Shown: piece after piece, positions 49,841-62,613 of the stretch | Layout of the letters: each line of letters starts with the position of its first letter | How positions within the stretch are numbered: the first letter of the stretch is position 1 | From: Cadophora sp. MPI-SDFR-AT-0126 | Taxonomy: Eukaryota; Ascomycota; Leotiomycetes; Helotiales; Ploettnerulaceae | Reading direction: 5' to 3' | Assembly (NCBI GenBank): GCA_020747065.1 | Contig: JAGMVK010000021.1 | Coordinates: 558,001-622,000 of the forward strand | DNA: 64,000 nucleotides | Translations under genes and position numbers: made by a program | The notes under the pieces: generated by a model | Seen by the model: only the letters and a program-made list of their open reading frames with translations | Told to the model about the DNA's origin: nothing | Database searches by the model: none

Positions 49841-50051
49841 AATGCGTTGGTATAGGACCGGCCCGAGCGGAACGGAACGATGGTAATGTTGGAATAGAGA
49901 GTTTGCTTGTGTTGTATGAAGAAAGAGATTGAAGTAAAGAGGTGATGGATTTAACGCCCCTGAAAGAGTAGTGTCTCGAAATAGATTGCGGGTGGCGTGG
50001 CGCCTTGAAGCCACTATAATTTTCAGGGGTCTCAGGGTCGTGCGGCCCCAC
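49799..50051. repeat. Duplicated segment, copy A (promoter and first codons of the membrane-protein gene)
   Basis: About 253 bp that recur at 62141-62403 in the same orientation, with scattered substitutions and a small indel near 62270. Shared blocks include GTGTTGGAGGCG, GGGCGTGTAGAACGCCATAA, AAAGAGGTGATGGATTT and GGCGTGGCGCCTTG. It covers the first 13 or so codons and about 210 bp upstream of the gene starting at 49840. Confidence 0.85.
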
Positions 50052-51401
50052 TGAGCGTCAACGACGGGAAGATCTAAGATCTGTTCCAATTCCTAAGGAT
50101 CCCATCTTTGCTCAAGATTATCGCTATGTGAGCAGCAGATCTTTTCAACACTGTGTACACAGAAGCTGACTGTTCGTGCCAAATCTTACATAGGGGTGAC
50201 TGGATCTCGTTTAGTTGAAGATTCTTAAAGAAGGTACCCAACCCCCATTTCAAATGTGCTGGATCTTAGACACCGCATGTAGTTTGAGACCACGAGCAAC
50301 GTTCATACTCAAGACGACGGCTGGAAGCACATTCCCAGTATTAATTTCAAGATTTTTAATATCCCCTGGACTGTCGATCCAACGTCACAGCGAAGCTTCA
50401 TGTTGAGGTGAGGAAGTATCTGTATGTACCAGATTATCTAGTAAAACACATCAGGGAGTAAACTTCAACTTACACTGAAATAGGACCTCAGTCATGGTTT
50501 TGCTATCTACATGCGTTTCAAATATCAAAGCAAGTTTACAGCTAGCTGCCCACGTGCGCACCGATTCCGCATGAGGGAAGTAATAGGGAAGTAATGGGGT
50601 CTGTAAGAATTGTCATTAATGTCCATTTGTTTCGAGTCAACATATGAGTGCATCATCCACTCCGGCTACTTGCTAGGGGAACTGTTGACATTGGCTAGAG
50701 TTGAATGAGCGGCACAGAAGTTCGGCTAGCACTTTCCCCGCCTTATCTATCTAGGACAGAGGCTGACACAGAACGCAATTTGCAATGTTCATCGGGGTCT
50801 GATTTAAGCCCAGACATGACACGGCCTTCCGGTATCATTTGCGAATACCAGAGCCATGCTTCGTTAATTCCTAAATCGAATTTTCGATGCTTTTTCCTAT
50901 GAGCCTCACTACGGCTTCTTCTGTTCTTCAATTTCATGACTCTATTCTGCCTCTCTCTTACCCTGAGAAGATAGTAGCTGATTATGTTTTACTATTGGTC
51001 ACGATATGTTGAAGCTTCCTGTGACAGGAGAAACTCTGGGTCGAGCAGATTTAGTACTACGTGCTCGTGCAGTTGTTCTAAAGATGTTTTCGACGCTTTC
51101 CTTCAGAAGCAGGGGGAAACATGACGATCTTCTCGTGCATAAGTAGCAAGGTCTGACCTGTGGACGGCAGTGAGGGAACCAGCCTGATGCCACAGAAGTC
51201 GGGCGTGACTACCCACGTGACTGCAATTTTGTGCTACCTGATGACTGCCTGAATTCATAGCTTTCATAGGAGAGAGAATGAATTGGTTTTGCGTTCGCAA
51301 ATTTTGGACAGATTTTTCATGTTTGGGTCCATTATAGGCTCCTGACGGCTATCATCATCTTGGTAGCTGTCAGCGTAGAATTTACAGCACTTTTTCTCAA
51401 C
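50052..51401. other. Intergenic region, no gene seen
   Basis: Balanced composition and only short frames on both strands. It should contain the promoter of the kinase gene at 51402. Confidence 0.45.
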
Positions 51402-53443
51402 ATGTCTTTATCCACCCCTATTCCAGCACTTGAGCTCACCAGGCCCAATGAAGCAATTCGAATTCCGATAAGAGCACCGACTTTTTCGGCACAAGCGGTT
51501 ATTACCACTGACTACGATTGGAAAAGCTTGCCGAAATACGGGGACTGTGGATCCTCGTTCGCGAAACTGCTAAGACGTTGCATGTCGGATGCAGCCAAGG
51601 AGACAGAAACAAGCCATAAAGGTTTCTTACCGCCACCGATTCTGGAGCAGATCATATCTGAGGATATTGTTCGAAATGAGATCTTGAAGAAGGGACTTGA
51701 CCCACATCCTATCATCAGTGTTATGTTTCATGGCTCTGGACCGAATTTAGAGAACAGAGTTGGGAGACAGACATACTTCGTGATATTTGCTCTGCTAGCA
51801 TTAGTTGGCAGGTTAAGTGCCGTCGATGAATTTATTGGCAATAGGAACGGACCCAGCGATCAAGATCTTCCCCTAATCCAGCAAAAGCTCGAGGCCGGTG
51901 GCTATGAACTTTTGCGCCAACATGAAAAGACACAGATGCAATGTTTTCGCGATTGGGAAGACCACGAACTTGAGAATTTTCATGATTTTCAATGGCGTCT
52001 CCTGGTTCCAATCTTTGTTCCCAACGAAGATCGGACCATCAGACATTACCAGTTCCACCCTTGCGGTATCTTACCCTGGTGTCCCATCAGCAAGGAACCT
52101 ATTGAAGGCGGTTATGGCTCCGTGACGAAGGTCTGGATTCATCCTCTTTGTCATAAGTACCATGAACTTTTAAGATCGGTAAGTTCGGATCCCGTACGTT
52201 TGGTGGTCCCCAAAAACAACGTTAAGTTAAGTTACAGCGGCTGATCTCCAAATCATTCGGAATAGATCAATGTTTCTGAAGGAGTATTTGCAATCAAGAC
52301 ATTAATGAAACCGGATCGTGCGCAGTTCAATAAGGAAGTTGGTTTTCTGAAAAAGTATAATGGCTTGACACATGACCATCTTGTCACGTTGTTGGCCACT
52401 TTTGAACAACATAATGAGCCGAGGATGATCTTCCCAGCTGCCGAATGTGATGTTGAAGACTATTGGAAGCAACACTTACCGAATCCAGACACTGAAGATA
52501 TTGACTTGGTACGCTGGGTAGCCAAGCAATGTCGAGGAATGATGGAAGCTATCAATATTGTTCATAATTCCCCCAAGAATACCGCACTCTCTGGAGAAGA
52601 GCAGGAAGAGATGCTCTTTGGGCGCCACGGGGACCTGAAGCCTGAAAACATCCTCTGGTATAAGTCCTCCGATCAAGCAGCCAATGGTATATGGGTTATT
52701 TCGGATTTCGGTCTCGCAGCGAGTCATCGGGAAGCAAGCCGCTCTATGATTCCAAATAGAGACATCACCTGGACTCCAGGATACAGGCCACCCGAGTGTG
52801 ACATTCAAGGAGGTACCATCTCGAGAGCTTTCGACATCTGGACATTAGGCTGTTTTTACCTTGAAATGCTTTGCTGGTTTCTGGGTGGATGGGAAATGAA
52901 GGAACAATTTGCCAAAGATCGCACAACAACCTATATAACTGGATTCAATACCGATATCTTCTTTGATATTGAACTTGACAACGACAACGATAGGACCTAC
53001 ATATTTCTGTTAAAGCAACAGGTTCTAGCGGTATGTATATTTGAGCTCTATCTTATCCAATGTGCTACTCCGTTCAGAACCACTGCTGATGATCGTGGAA
53101 TGAGCAGATAATCGACCAGCTCCACAATCATCCGAGATGCACAGAGTATACACATGACTTCCTTGATATGATCGAAGAGGACATGTTACTAGTCATAGCC
53201 GTCGGCCGTGGGCGAAAGACCTCTGAAGAGCTACTCCGAAAGCTGGATAGGATGAATCAAGACTGCTCTAATGAGGATTATTGCATGAGAAAAACACTAC
53301 GCGAACGCCCCCCGGCAGCTCAGAGATCGGTAGGCAGAAGAGGTCGGCTGAGCGACGCAGGATTACGTATGGTTGAAAGGAACCACATGCGAGGCGAATT
53401 ATCAACCCACAGGTCTCAAAATCCGGTTCTCTTATGCCCGTGA
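51402..53443 (+). CDS. Fungal-type protein kinase, paralogue 1
   Basis: Exons 51402-52178, 52266-53030 and 53108-53443 join in phase 0 to 625 residues. The first 230 residues are a conserved pre-kinase region with DWEDHELENFHDFQWRLL and HPCGILPW. Kinase motifs: Gly-rich loop EGGYGSV, VAIK-type Lys in VFAIKTL, catalytic loop RHGDLKPENILW, metal site SDFGL, and YRPPE in place of APE, followed by DIWTLGCFYLEM. All catalytic residues are present, so it is probably active. The C-terminal region (LHNHPRCTEYTHDFLDMI) aligns with the same region of the kinase at 58828-61650, and the two share architecture and intron positions around the kinase domain. Such expanded fungal kinases often lie in accessory regions; substrate unknown. 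The alternative start at 51360 is less likely. Confidence 0.87.
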
Positions 53444-54760
53444 CAGGAATTTGGATCACGTTTATCGGGATAGAAGTCTCGTACGGAGTTTTCGCTCTTC
53501 TTTTGCTTCTATTTCTATTGTATGTCTAGGGGAATTGACCCCACCTTCAGAAGTATCAATGCCTTCAATGATTGCGTCTTAATCTTACTCTGTTCTATTT
53601 CAGACTTCTCTCTACCACTAAAATTGAGTTTGCTCGTAAATAAAACTTATGATACTGCAAAGCACTGGAACTCAATAAACCCCTTCCCTTATGTCCTCCC
53701 CTTACTTCCCTCTCACTCTCAACCGCCTTACACAGTCCCACCAGGGAAGCGGTCACAGCAATGGTCTGTGACGAGCAATAGAGACTTCGAAGTTCAAACG
53801 AATAGAACGGTCAATCGAGTCAATGGGTAGTTATGAGCCCAGTTCGTAATGCTCTCCTTGAACCGCTTCGCTCAGCAAGAGCTTCTCCTTCTAGACACCA
53901 AGATATGTCAGAATGATTTGACTTGATCTGGTGGATTTTCGTGTTAAGTGCCAAGCTCATGATAACATACCGGCAACAGCGGCCTCGGAATAGTGCACTG
54001 AAAACGTCCACGCTTCCACTGCAATTCGAAAGAAATATTAGTTTTGCAGCTTAACCGCATTGTCCAATGGTGGCAAAGAGCGTACCAGAATCGTGGTCTT
54101 TCCCCATCCAAATGTCTCCACGAAAAATTTCTCCAGCGCTCGTTCTTCTGTGTATGTGGCTCTTACGAACAGAGTGACCGCCATATCTACTGCAAGTAGC
54201 TTGTAGCAAAGACTGTTGCTAGAGATCCAAGAGACTAATGATATAATGTAGCAGTTCCTACCTGGACCTTTTGAGCAGCTATTGATTGTTCGTTGAATAG
54301 AAAATCTCATCGACTGGTGGCAATCGGGCGGTGTGTGGCAGTGGTTCCACAGTGGCTTGCGAGCCCGCTGAACAGCCTTGCTGACTTCCCGGGGTGGTAA
54401 CTCGGCGGCATACCAGGAGGGCGCAAGGTAGGGCGAACCTGTGCGATTTGCAATGCGCTTCCCCGAACTGCCCTGCACTATGTGTTGTCATAACGGCGCA
54501 AGCTACACAGATTAGAATTCCGGCTTCAGCCTACCTATCTCGATTGGACAGCGGTTGGCTTCGGTGTCATGTCGCTTTCTTGTGTAGCAGTGTAGCAGGC
54601 TCGAAACCCAACCAATGGTCTCACATCCCTTCATGCAGCCTGGCACAGCCCCGTGCTGATTTTCAACCAATCTCATCTCACTTCGAGATAACTGTTGATG
54701 ATTTCTCACATGCAGCCTTCCTCGACACGAACACGGCGTTTTGCGTGTGAAGCTGTAGAT
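53444..54760. other. Intergenic region, no gene supported
   Basis: Frames up to 146 codons on the minus strand (54038-54478) show no motif and a biased, shadow-like composition. I see no RNA gene or repeat here. Confidence 0.4.
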
Positions 54761-56711
54761 ATGGATTGGGCTCGAGACTCAACTGGCATCAGTGACAGCG
54801 ACTACCGAAATGTATACAAGTACGAGGAAAAGCCAACGACCGTCGTTCGAATGACAAGCGGAGACACGGTGCGGCCGACTCTCCTGTTCACCGTATCGAT
54901 CTACTACTAACGAACCCGAAGGAGCCTTCGATAGTAACTTTAAAATCAGAAGAGGATTGGAATGCATGGCTTCAATCAGTATAAAGTCCCATGGAAGCGT
55001 CAAGGCTGTTACTGAAATGTCTACACAGGAGGAGCGACCCCGCGTAGACGGATCTAAGTCTGGCTATGTTCTCATGTCCGGTCCCCCTGAGTCCTTCTCG
55101 CAGAAGTTTCTAACCCTTCATTAAGCATTTCGAAGCGCTCAGGAGAGCCTTCATTTTCGACCCCAAGCCGAGTTGGGTCAGGCAAATGGCTCGAAACATA
55201 CAAACAGGAGGTGCCCTCCCGGTCTCGGGCTCAAAAAACGTTGACTTTCGCCTCTTTAGCCGAAAAGGATGCCACGAATGGTAAATTTCAGAGAAGCGCC
55301 CTTGGGAGTGGAAAAAGGGGCATCCGTACTCTTCCTTTTTCCGAGAACGTTTTCCGACTCATCACGAAGAACTTTTATACACATGGATCGATTTCCAGAG
55401 TCATAAGTCGAGCAGATGTGCAAACATTCTCCTACTCGGAGGTTGAGATGACAGACGATCAGAATTCGCCTGCCTTGGCAGAGGGTGAGTCTTCTCCACG
55501 GAAATATTGCTGAAGAAAAAAATGGACTGCATGCTCACACTGTCATAGTGTATAATTGTCGGACATCGAATGCCTGGGACATGGACTTGGCGCTTACCAC
55601 AACCTACTTCCCCCATTGTGGCCTAACATTTGCCATTTTGTTCGGTTGTCCATTATCAGTTGAAGAAGAAATTGTCAGCCGACTTTCATTTGCGACTGCT
55701 GAGGCATCACATCCTTTGTTACTACTTGGCATACTTGTGGAGCTGGAGAGATCCAGACATGTACACGTGGTTGAGGCTATGATTGACGAACTTGAGAGTA
55801 AGATATTCGAGCTAGACTTCCAGCCAGAAGAAACGGAACGGTCTCAGACTTCTGGTCTGGAAAGAAGAAACAAAGAAAAGCGAACGGCGTATCTTGATAC
55901 TGCATATCTTCGAAATGGTCTTATCGGATGGAGTACGCAGCTTTCGAAGATGGTTCAGCGTGTAGAATATCTTGAGAGCGAGATCTTTTTTTCTGGATCC
56001 AGTCCTCCAAGGACTGAGAATAGCACGAAAGGGGGGAAAATACATAGAGCCCGCACCATGTTAATGATGCAACCTGGGAATCACGAAGAGGAGAACTCAC
56101 TGGATGAGATTGGATCATTGGGCAGCGAATCTGACCTGGAGACCTATCCAGCAAGACAAAATTGCGCATCGGAGCATTGTAAGCAGGAAATGCGAAAGGC
56201 AGGGCGGAAAATCAAGGACAGGCTGGAGGCAATTATTGATGAATATGAGGAAAAGATTCGAGATTGTACCATGAGAGTGGATGGAATGGCTATGGCAACT
56301 CAATGGGTAATCACCCATTCAACGTCATATAACAAAACTGACGTTTTCCCAGGCCCAAGGAGAAACCAATGTTGAAATCGCACTTGCAGCTGGCCGTGAT
56401 TCGAGGCACATGAGATCTATTGCACTCTTAACTATGGTTTTCTTACCAGGAACATTTCTCGCTGTATGTACACATGATAAGTGGAAAGACTAGCCGACCA
56501 GCTGACGAAATTCCAGAGCTTTTTTTCAATGACATTTTTCAACTGGTCCGCTTCAGATGGCGAAGGGCAGGTCTCAGCATACATCTGGATCTATGTTCTG
56601 GTTACACTGTGCTTCACCCTTGCTACAGTGGGGACTTGGTATTATTTCGTTATATGGCGGCAATCTAGACTTAACAAAGAGAAGTCTGATGAGGATGATC
56701 TAGATATCTGA
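54761..56711 (+). CDS. CorA-like two-helix membrane protein; 5' part in conflicting frames
   Basis: The 3' part is clear: exons from 55091 to 55484, 55549-56306, 56353-56463 and 56517-56711, all with good splice signals (GTGAGT...CATAG, GTAATC...CCCAG, GTATGT with CTGACG...CCAG). The middle is hydrophilic with predicted coiled coils. The C-terminus has ETNVEIALAAGRDSRHM, then ALLTMVFLPGTFLASFFSM and IWIYVLVTLCFTLATVG, the two membrane helices of fungal CorA-like proteins. The usual GMN signature of Mg2+ channels is not seen, so transport is doubtful. Upstream, coding-like stretches occur in three pieces: from ATG 54761 (MDWARDSTGIS), from about 54909 (NEPEGAFDSNFKIRRGL) and from 55091, needing short introns or two compensating frameshifts. 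It lies between two paralogous kinases. Confidence 0.65.
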
Positions 56712-58827
56712 ATAATAGATATTGGGATCTGTTAAGGCCGTTTCGAAAATCCGTGAGAACACTATTGTACTATTCAGATGAAATATACTTGCCTAGTTCA
56801 CACTGCGTTCACTCCCTATCTATGCAGATAGATCTTTCTAAGATAGAAATGCAAGATGCTGCTGTTCATTTTCATGCATGTCTATATTATCTAAAGATCT
56901 TCATCTTGACTAGTGAGAGCAGAGTTTCTGGATGTGGAAGACTTCTATTGAGTACATAACGCAGCCTTTCTATTGGTATATTCTACTAAAAGAGGTCAGT
57001 TCTGACGATGAGATGAAAATAATTCACATTCAATATCGCCTCTCTGACCTCGCGTAAACTGTTAAAATGTTTAATTCTCTCTATGACAAAACTTCATTTC
57101 TGCTAACGAGTGACTGTCAAGATGTAGTTTGTTACCTAGGTAAATTAGAATTAGGTGACAGTTGAACATCATCAACTGTGCAATATGTTGCGACACTATG
57201 TCAGGCAACTTCTCAAACCATAGAATGAGGGCAGAAACACGGTAAAGCTTTGTGTAAATACTCGATGTTTCCAAAAATAACTAAACGCCACTTTCATTGT
57301 AATGAACCACCATATTTCTTCTTTTATGTCTCCTACACCCCACAATGATCAAACACAAGCCTGTTGCCTTTGACCCTAGGCTTCAGCGAAAAGTAAAGCG
57401 ATGTGGCAATTTTTGCAAAGTTACTGTTATTGTGTGAATCTCTTCTCCGTATGTTTTCCTCCACATCTCAGACCAAGGACAAGGTCGGCTCCGGTGCTGA
57501 ATGGCGAGGATTTCGTGCTCATGCCCGAGCAAGTTCATGGCTTCCTAGTTACAGAAGCGACCGATACTTGCAGCGGCTCACGAGTTCGTTCTGAGAGCGG
57601 TCATTAGCCTTTTGGTTATTTCGCTCTTTGAAGGAGGTCAGATTTACCAAGTCGAAATCTTTAGACGCTCGAATAGTATAGACATTATGGCGCATCTCGA
57701 CCTTGTATTGCCCTGGGCCAAGTAGGTTTGTGAGCTCGGTAGAAAGATTCCATGGACTTGAGACAAATTTAGAGTGCAGAATCCTCTCGATGCCCATCTC
57801 GACGAAACTCGACTCGGTGGTGGTCGCCATGAATAGTGTCAGGGGCGCTGGAGCGATAATGAAATTTGTTCAAAATAGTACGTCTTGTAGTGTTGAAACG
57901 ACCAAGGAAGTACTTTTGGATTAGGACGTGCATGCTGAAGAAGACAGTCGCCTATATCGATGACCCGGGAGCCTGCTGATCATATGAGCCTGTTGATCAT
58001 ATGAGCCATAGTCTTTGGCTGCATGCCACAGCTCATTCCGCACATGCGGGCGGCTGGCACACCGAACATAAATCCAGTCAGGGTGGCGTATTAGTGGTGA
58101 CGAGCTGAGAACGGGGCGGGACTGCGGGCTGCGCCTGAGACACTCATGCACTTTGGAGGCTACATTCAGGAATCCCGAACGATTGGCTAAGGCTAAGCAA
58201 CAAAGTGGTGTGGTCATGCACAGCCTGAGTGGCGTTTGTGTTAAGGATGCATTTATCTGGCAATGAAAGGCTCCAAATTTACGACAAAGGAACTTTCATA
58301 GCCTGGTATCATCGTCAAGTTAACGAGTCTGAATTCAGATGGAGAGAAACATCTTGGCTATATGCTTCCATATGCTTCGCTAGAAGGCTTTCCTGTCTAG
58401 GTTGCCTTCTCACGCTATTAGGCGCCATGGGCTGAATCATGGACTCGGAAAAAGAAAACAATGGTACCAAGACGGGCTAGAGCTGTTTCATTTCATTCAC
58501 ACTGTTCGTTCAAAGGAGGTGTGGATAGCGGCTCTTCTGCATCGGCGTTCTCGAATATTAAGGCTCGAGTCAGCCTTCCAAGAGAGTCGAGTTCCAATCC
58601 CTTTTCAATCTCGAACCGAGATTCATGACACCGGTCACTTACCAAAATGATGCTCTTGATGGAGTTCCGAACAGGACGAGAGTGAGGGAGTCAGATTCAA
58701 AAGAAACATATACCAACTCCGGAAACGGCCCGAACAGAATGGAGGTAAATACACAATGATGACTCCGATACCAAGCTCAGGAGAGAGCTAACGTATTCAT
58801 AGCGAATAGCCGATAAACGCGAGTCAA
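56712..58827. other. Intergenic region with one possible small gene
   Basis: Mostly short, unsupported frames. One minus-strand frame at 57549-57830 is listed separately. No repeat or RNA gene recognised. Confidence 0.4.
57549..57830 (-). CDS. Possible small protein, unknown
   Basis: A 93-codon frame from MATTTESSFVEMGIERIL to a TAG at 57549. The stretch LLGPGQYKVEMRHNVYTIRA reads like real protein (alternating hydrophobic pattern, Gly-Pro turn), unlike the shadow frames around it. No family recognised, no splice evidence. It may be a remnant of a larger gene or a short hypothetical protein. Confidence 0.3.
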   Translation of the reverse strand: MATTTESSFVEMGIERILHSKFVSSPWNLSTELTNLLGPGQYKVEMRHNVYTIRASKDFDLVNLTSFKERNNQKANDRSQNELVSRCKYRSLL

Positions 58828-61650
58828 ATGTACTGCCAATCAGATCCGTCAAGTCCTCTTACTGGTAAACTGGAGCTGATGATGACTTTTTAGGACGGCT
58901 CAAATCCAACAAGACCATGGAGCAAGCACGCTGAACTTGAGCTTTTTGACGGCTCACATCTTGAACCACCTAGTTCAGTCGGTATACCGCTCTCAGAATC
59001 GGATCTCAGTAACGTCATCATCGATCTCGGTGATGGTATGCAACTTGCGCAGCCTAAGGATGGTGATCGAGTTGAAAATTGGACAGGGAAAGAAGTTCTG
59101 TTCTTGCACACTGGGGCTGGACTCCAAGAATCCGACTCTGTGGTGTATACAACACAACCCATTTTCCGTGAGGGTACTGGGGAGGCAGCAGAACGTGAAT
59201 CGGAAACAAAGGCTAAACATTCGCTCGGACGCAAAATTCGAGGAGCCATGGAGGAGTCCTCTTGGGAAAAAGAGGTTAAAGAGTTCCTGCCTATGGATAA
59301 GTTAGATCTCATCATCACCCGAACTGCAGTCCACGAGGAGCTGGAATTGAAGAACAAAGACTTAAGTTTAGTCGAGGAGATTTTGACAAAGCGGGTATCA
59401 TCTTCGGGTACAGAAACTACACGCCGTAAGATTTTCGCAATTCTTGTTTTGATCAACCAGATCACAACCATCGACGTATTTGTACAAAATGAAATATACG
59501 ACATTGATCTGCCTTTCGTCTTTCGAAAGGGCGCCGGCGAGCGAACAGGAACTCTCGATGTGTATCGAAAGTCCAAGGGGTCTAACCCGGACGGGCAGCA
59601 TGATGAGGTCAAAATCGACTTCTTTGAAACTTGGGAGGACGAAGATCTGTACTCATTCGATTCAATTCAATGGAAGTTGCTTGCCCCATACTTTTCTCTT
59701 GTGTCCGAGGAGACTGCTAAATGGTCTCACTACGACTTGGAGAGCAACATTATTCTCCCGTTCGTCCAGGACGACCTCGTGGATGCGCCCTTGGCTCAGT
59801 ATGGCGGTTCATCTGAGGTCAGACACGTTAAGATCCATCGTGCGCACCAGGACTCACGATTAAAGGTATGTTTACCTTGGTCTCCATAATAAATTAATGC
59901 TAATTATGTCCTGGGTATAGGGCGGCAAGACTGACCACCCTTCTTTCGCGGTTAAGAGACTCAACTCTAATGATCGAACACAATTCAAGCGCGAGGTTGA
60001 TGTCTTTAAACGTTTCATCGGAGTGAACAAGCATCCGAATCTCATTAGTCTTCTCCTAACATACAGCTACCGGGGCCACTATCACCTTCTGTTTCACTGG
60101 GCCGATGGCAACCTCTTTGATTATTGGAAAGATAGGTACCCATTCATTTCTAGTCCAATTAGAGATGAGAATTTTGCAAAATGGGTATGCAAACAATGGC
60201 TTGGCGTAACCGAGGCTCTTCAGGCAATCCACACGTATACTCCAGACCCTGCTCTTCCATTGCAGGATGCTGAAACCCAAGCCGAGCTTAAGTATGGACG
60301 ACATGGAGATATCAAACCAGAGAATATTCTATGGTTCGCCTCTACTAGTGATCACAGTCCAGGAAGTTTCGGGTCATTTGTTATATCAGATTTCGGCCTG
60401 ATGAGTTTCCACCACAAAGAAACAAAATCCCGCCTCAATCCGGCAAATCTAGCGCGATCGCACACCTACAGACCTCCAGAGTTCGATGTTCGAAAGAAGG
60501 TATCGCAGAAATGTGATATGTGGAGTTTGGGTTGCGTCTTGCTCGAATTCTTCCATTGGTACCTCCTCGGATGGGAAGGGGTGTATAATTTCGGAACAGA
60601 GCGAGCTAAGGATGGGCCGCTTCAAATGAGACTGGATGACTTCTTCAATGGTACAAGAGACAAGGAGGTAGGGATGCGAACCCAAATCAAACAGTCTGCT
60701 AAAGATGTAAGATTTCTTCTGACGTCGACCTTGCGTTGCGATCCTGACGTGCCTCGTTTTAGGCCTTTCCCCAATTGCGCAATCACCCCAGAGCTACACG
60801 ATTCGTTGTCGGCGTTCTCGAACTAGTCGAAAGTAGGCTTTTGCGGATGGATCCAACTAACAGAACGTCGTGTGATGGAGTAGTGGCAGAATTCAGGGAA
60901 TTTGATGCGAGATGCTCATCAATTCGGGGTTATTGCACAGACCCGTTTCAGCCGAAAATTACAGAAAGAAAATCGACAGACTTGTCAGAACTGGCATCGG
61001 AGCCCCTAATCGCCAATAAATTCGACGCAGCCTCACGGGGTGCGAAGCAGCAGATAGTCTCTGACATGATTATCAGGCACAACAGTCTAACAACGTCACC
61101 GAGAAAGGTCCGGTTTGAGGTCGAAGGCTCGGCTATCAGACTGAATGGTAACACTAAGCCTGGCCCGGTGTACGACAGTATCCATCATCTTATGGACGGC
61201 CGGGCCACGTCAAACCACGATTTTGCTCCTGAAGTAGGACGCGGCCAAAGGAGTCGAAGCGCCGAACCATCGTCTAGGAGAGGTCTCGAACCCGATGGGG
61301 TGCTTAGACTCGAACGCATACGAGACTCAAGATATGCAATTGCTCCTGAGCCATTAGGAAAAGTTTGCGTCAAGTCCGAGGTCAAGAAAGTGAAGCCAAA
61401 GCCGACGGAGAACCTCGTATCAGATCCAAAATCAACAAGCTTGATACAAAGAAATGACAATGCGGACCCGAGTCATCGTTCTGCCGAAGTCGACAATGAA
61501 CATCGCTCAACGGAAGTCCAGGCAGCCAGCCATTCCTTGCCGATATCAAGCACAGCAGTTGACTTGATAGGAGACGAAAGGACACCCCGCCTTGAAAGGC
61601 GCTCGTCCGATGAGAAAGTATGGTGGAGAAAGGTTATATGTCGCTGCTGA
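58828..61650 (+). CDS. Fungal-type protein kinase, paralogue 2
   Basis: Exons from 58894 to 59865, 59921-60706 and 60763-61650 join in phase 0. The pre-kinase region has TWEDEDLYSFDSIQWKLLAPYF, matching paralogue 1. Kinase motifs: AVKRL (ATP-binding Lys), GRHGDIKPENILW, ISDFGL, YRPPEFD and DMWSLGCVLLEF. The Gly-rich loop is poor (YGGSSEV). After LRNHPRATRFVVGVLEL a basic tail of about 250 residues, rich in Ser, Arg and Lys, is unique to this copy. The start is uncertain: ATG 58828 (MYCQSDPSSP) is in frame, but a TAG at 58891-58893 separates it from the open frame. That TAG is either the end of an intron (TTTTTAG acceptor) or a nonsense mutation of a Gln codon. Activity is plausible, substrate unknown. 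Confidence 0.83.
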
Positions 61651-62613
61651 AGGACTTACGAACTTGGGCGCCAGTGATGCCCTGACACCACATTGAGCCC
61701 GGAAAAGATCAGGCCAATCTAGGTGTCAGAGGACGGCTCACAGCATATCACGGTGGATGGTAGCACTCAGATCAATCTGACTAGCGACTGGAAGTTGCTG
61801 AAGCGAGTCATAGGTGGTTCAGCTGGACTAGGATCTGTCTGAAAGATGATTTTCATCAAATCCACCTGCAGCACAACTCTGAGCTAGACGGCTTCTCGAA
61901 CAGAACCTTCTCTGGACGAACGGCAACATAACTATGATGAGTGTCCGTATCACCACCACGAAGAAAAATCATTTTTAGAAGTGCTTGAAAAGTTTCCCGG
62001 CTGTATGCTCTCGGTCACCGACGCAGGAAATAGCAAATGCGTTGTACAAAATAACGAGTTAGATTTTGGAACATTCGCAGGGGAAGGAACTTTTGATGGA
62101 GAAGGGTCCGTATAACTTGCTACTGGAGAAAACAAGAAGAATGTGTGGTGTTGGAGGCGTGCTGGGCGTGTAGAACGCCATAATGTGTTGTTACGGGACC
62201 GGCCGGAACAGAACGAAACCGGTATTGTTAGAATGGAGAGTTTATTTGTTTTATATAAAGAAAGAGGCTGAAAGAAAAAGGCTGAAATAAAGAGGTGATG
62301 GATTTGATGCCCCTGAAAGCGTGGTGTCTCGAAATAGGTTGCTGGTGGCGTGGCGCCTTGGAGCCACTGAAATTTCAGGGTACTTGAGGTCGTGCGCCCC
62401 CATGGAACAGCAGCGATAGGGGAGAGCTCCAGTCAGGTTGTTGTTTTTGTCGTTATTGCACTGGCTTACATCCATTGGGGTAGAGATACTAATCAAAAAA
62501 CCATTATTGAAAGGATTGTGACCTTAAATTGAGATAGAAATTGCCGATACTCTGTATCTGAAAAGTACATTTCCATAAAGAAACCCTAAAGGTCAAGACA
62601 TGCACAATATATG
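61651..62613. other. Intergenic region containing a duplicated segment
   Basis: No supported gene. It contains copy B of the duplicated segment. Short frames have no family resemblance. Confidence 0.45.
62141..62403. repeat. Duplicated segment, copy B
   Basis: About 263 bp matching 49799-50051 in the same orientation. The minus-strand start codon and first codons (MAFYTPSTPPTP) are preserved, but the similarity ends there, so this copy is a promoter and start fragment without its gene. It lies just beyond the 3' end of the ankyrin gene. Confidence 0.85.

Noticed and set aside
54038..54478. 146-codon minus-strand frame
   Set aside because: No recognisable motif, no suitable neighbouring exon, and competing frames on the other strand; not supported as a gene.
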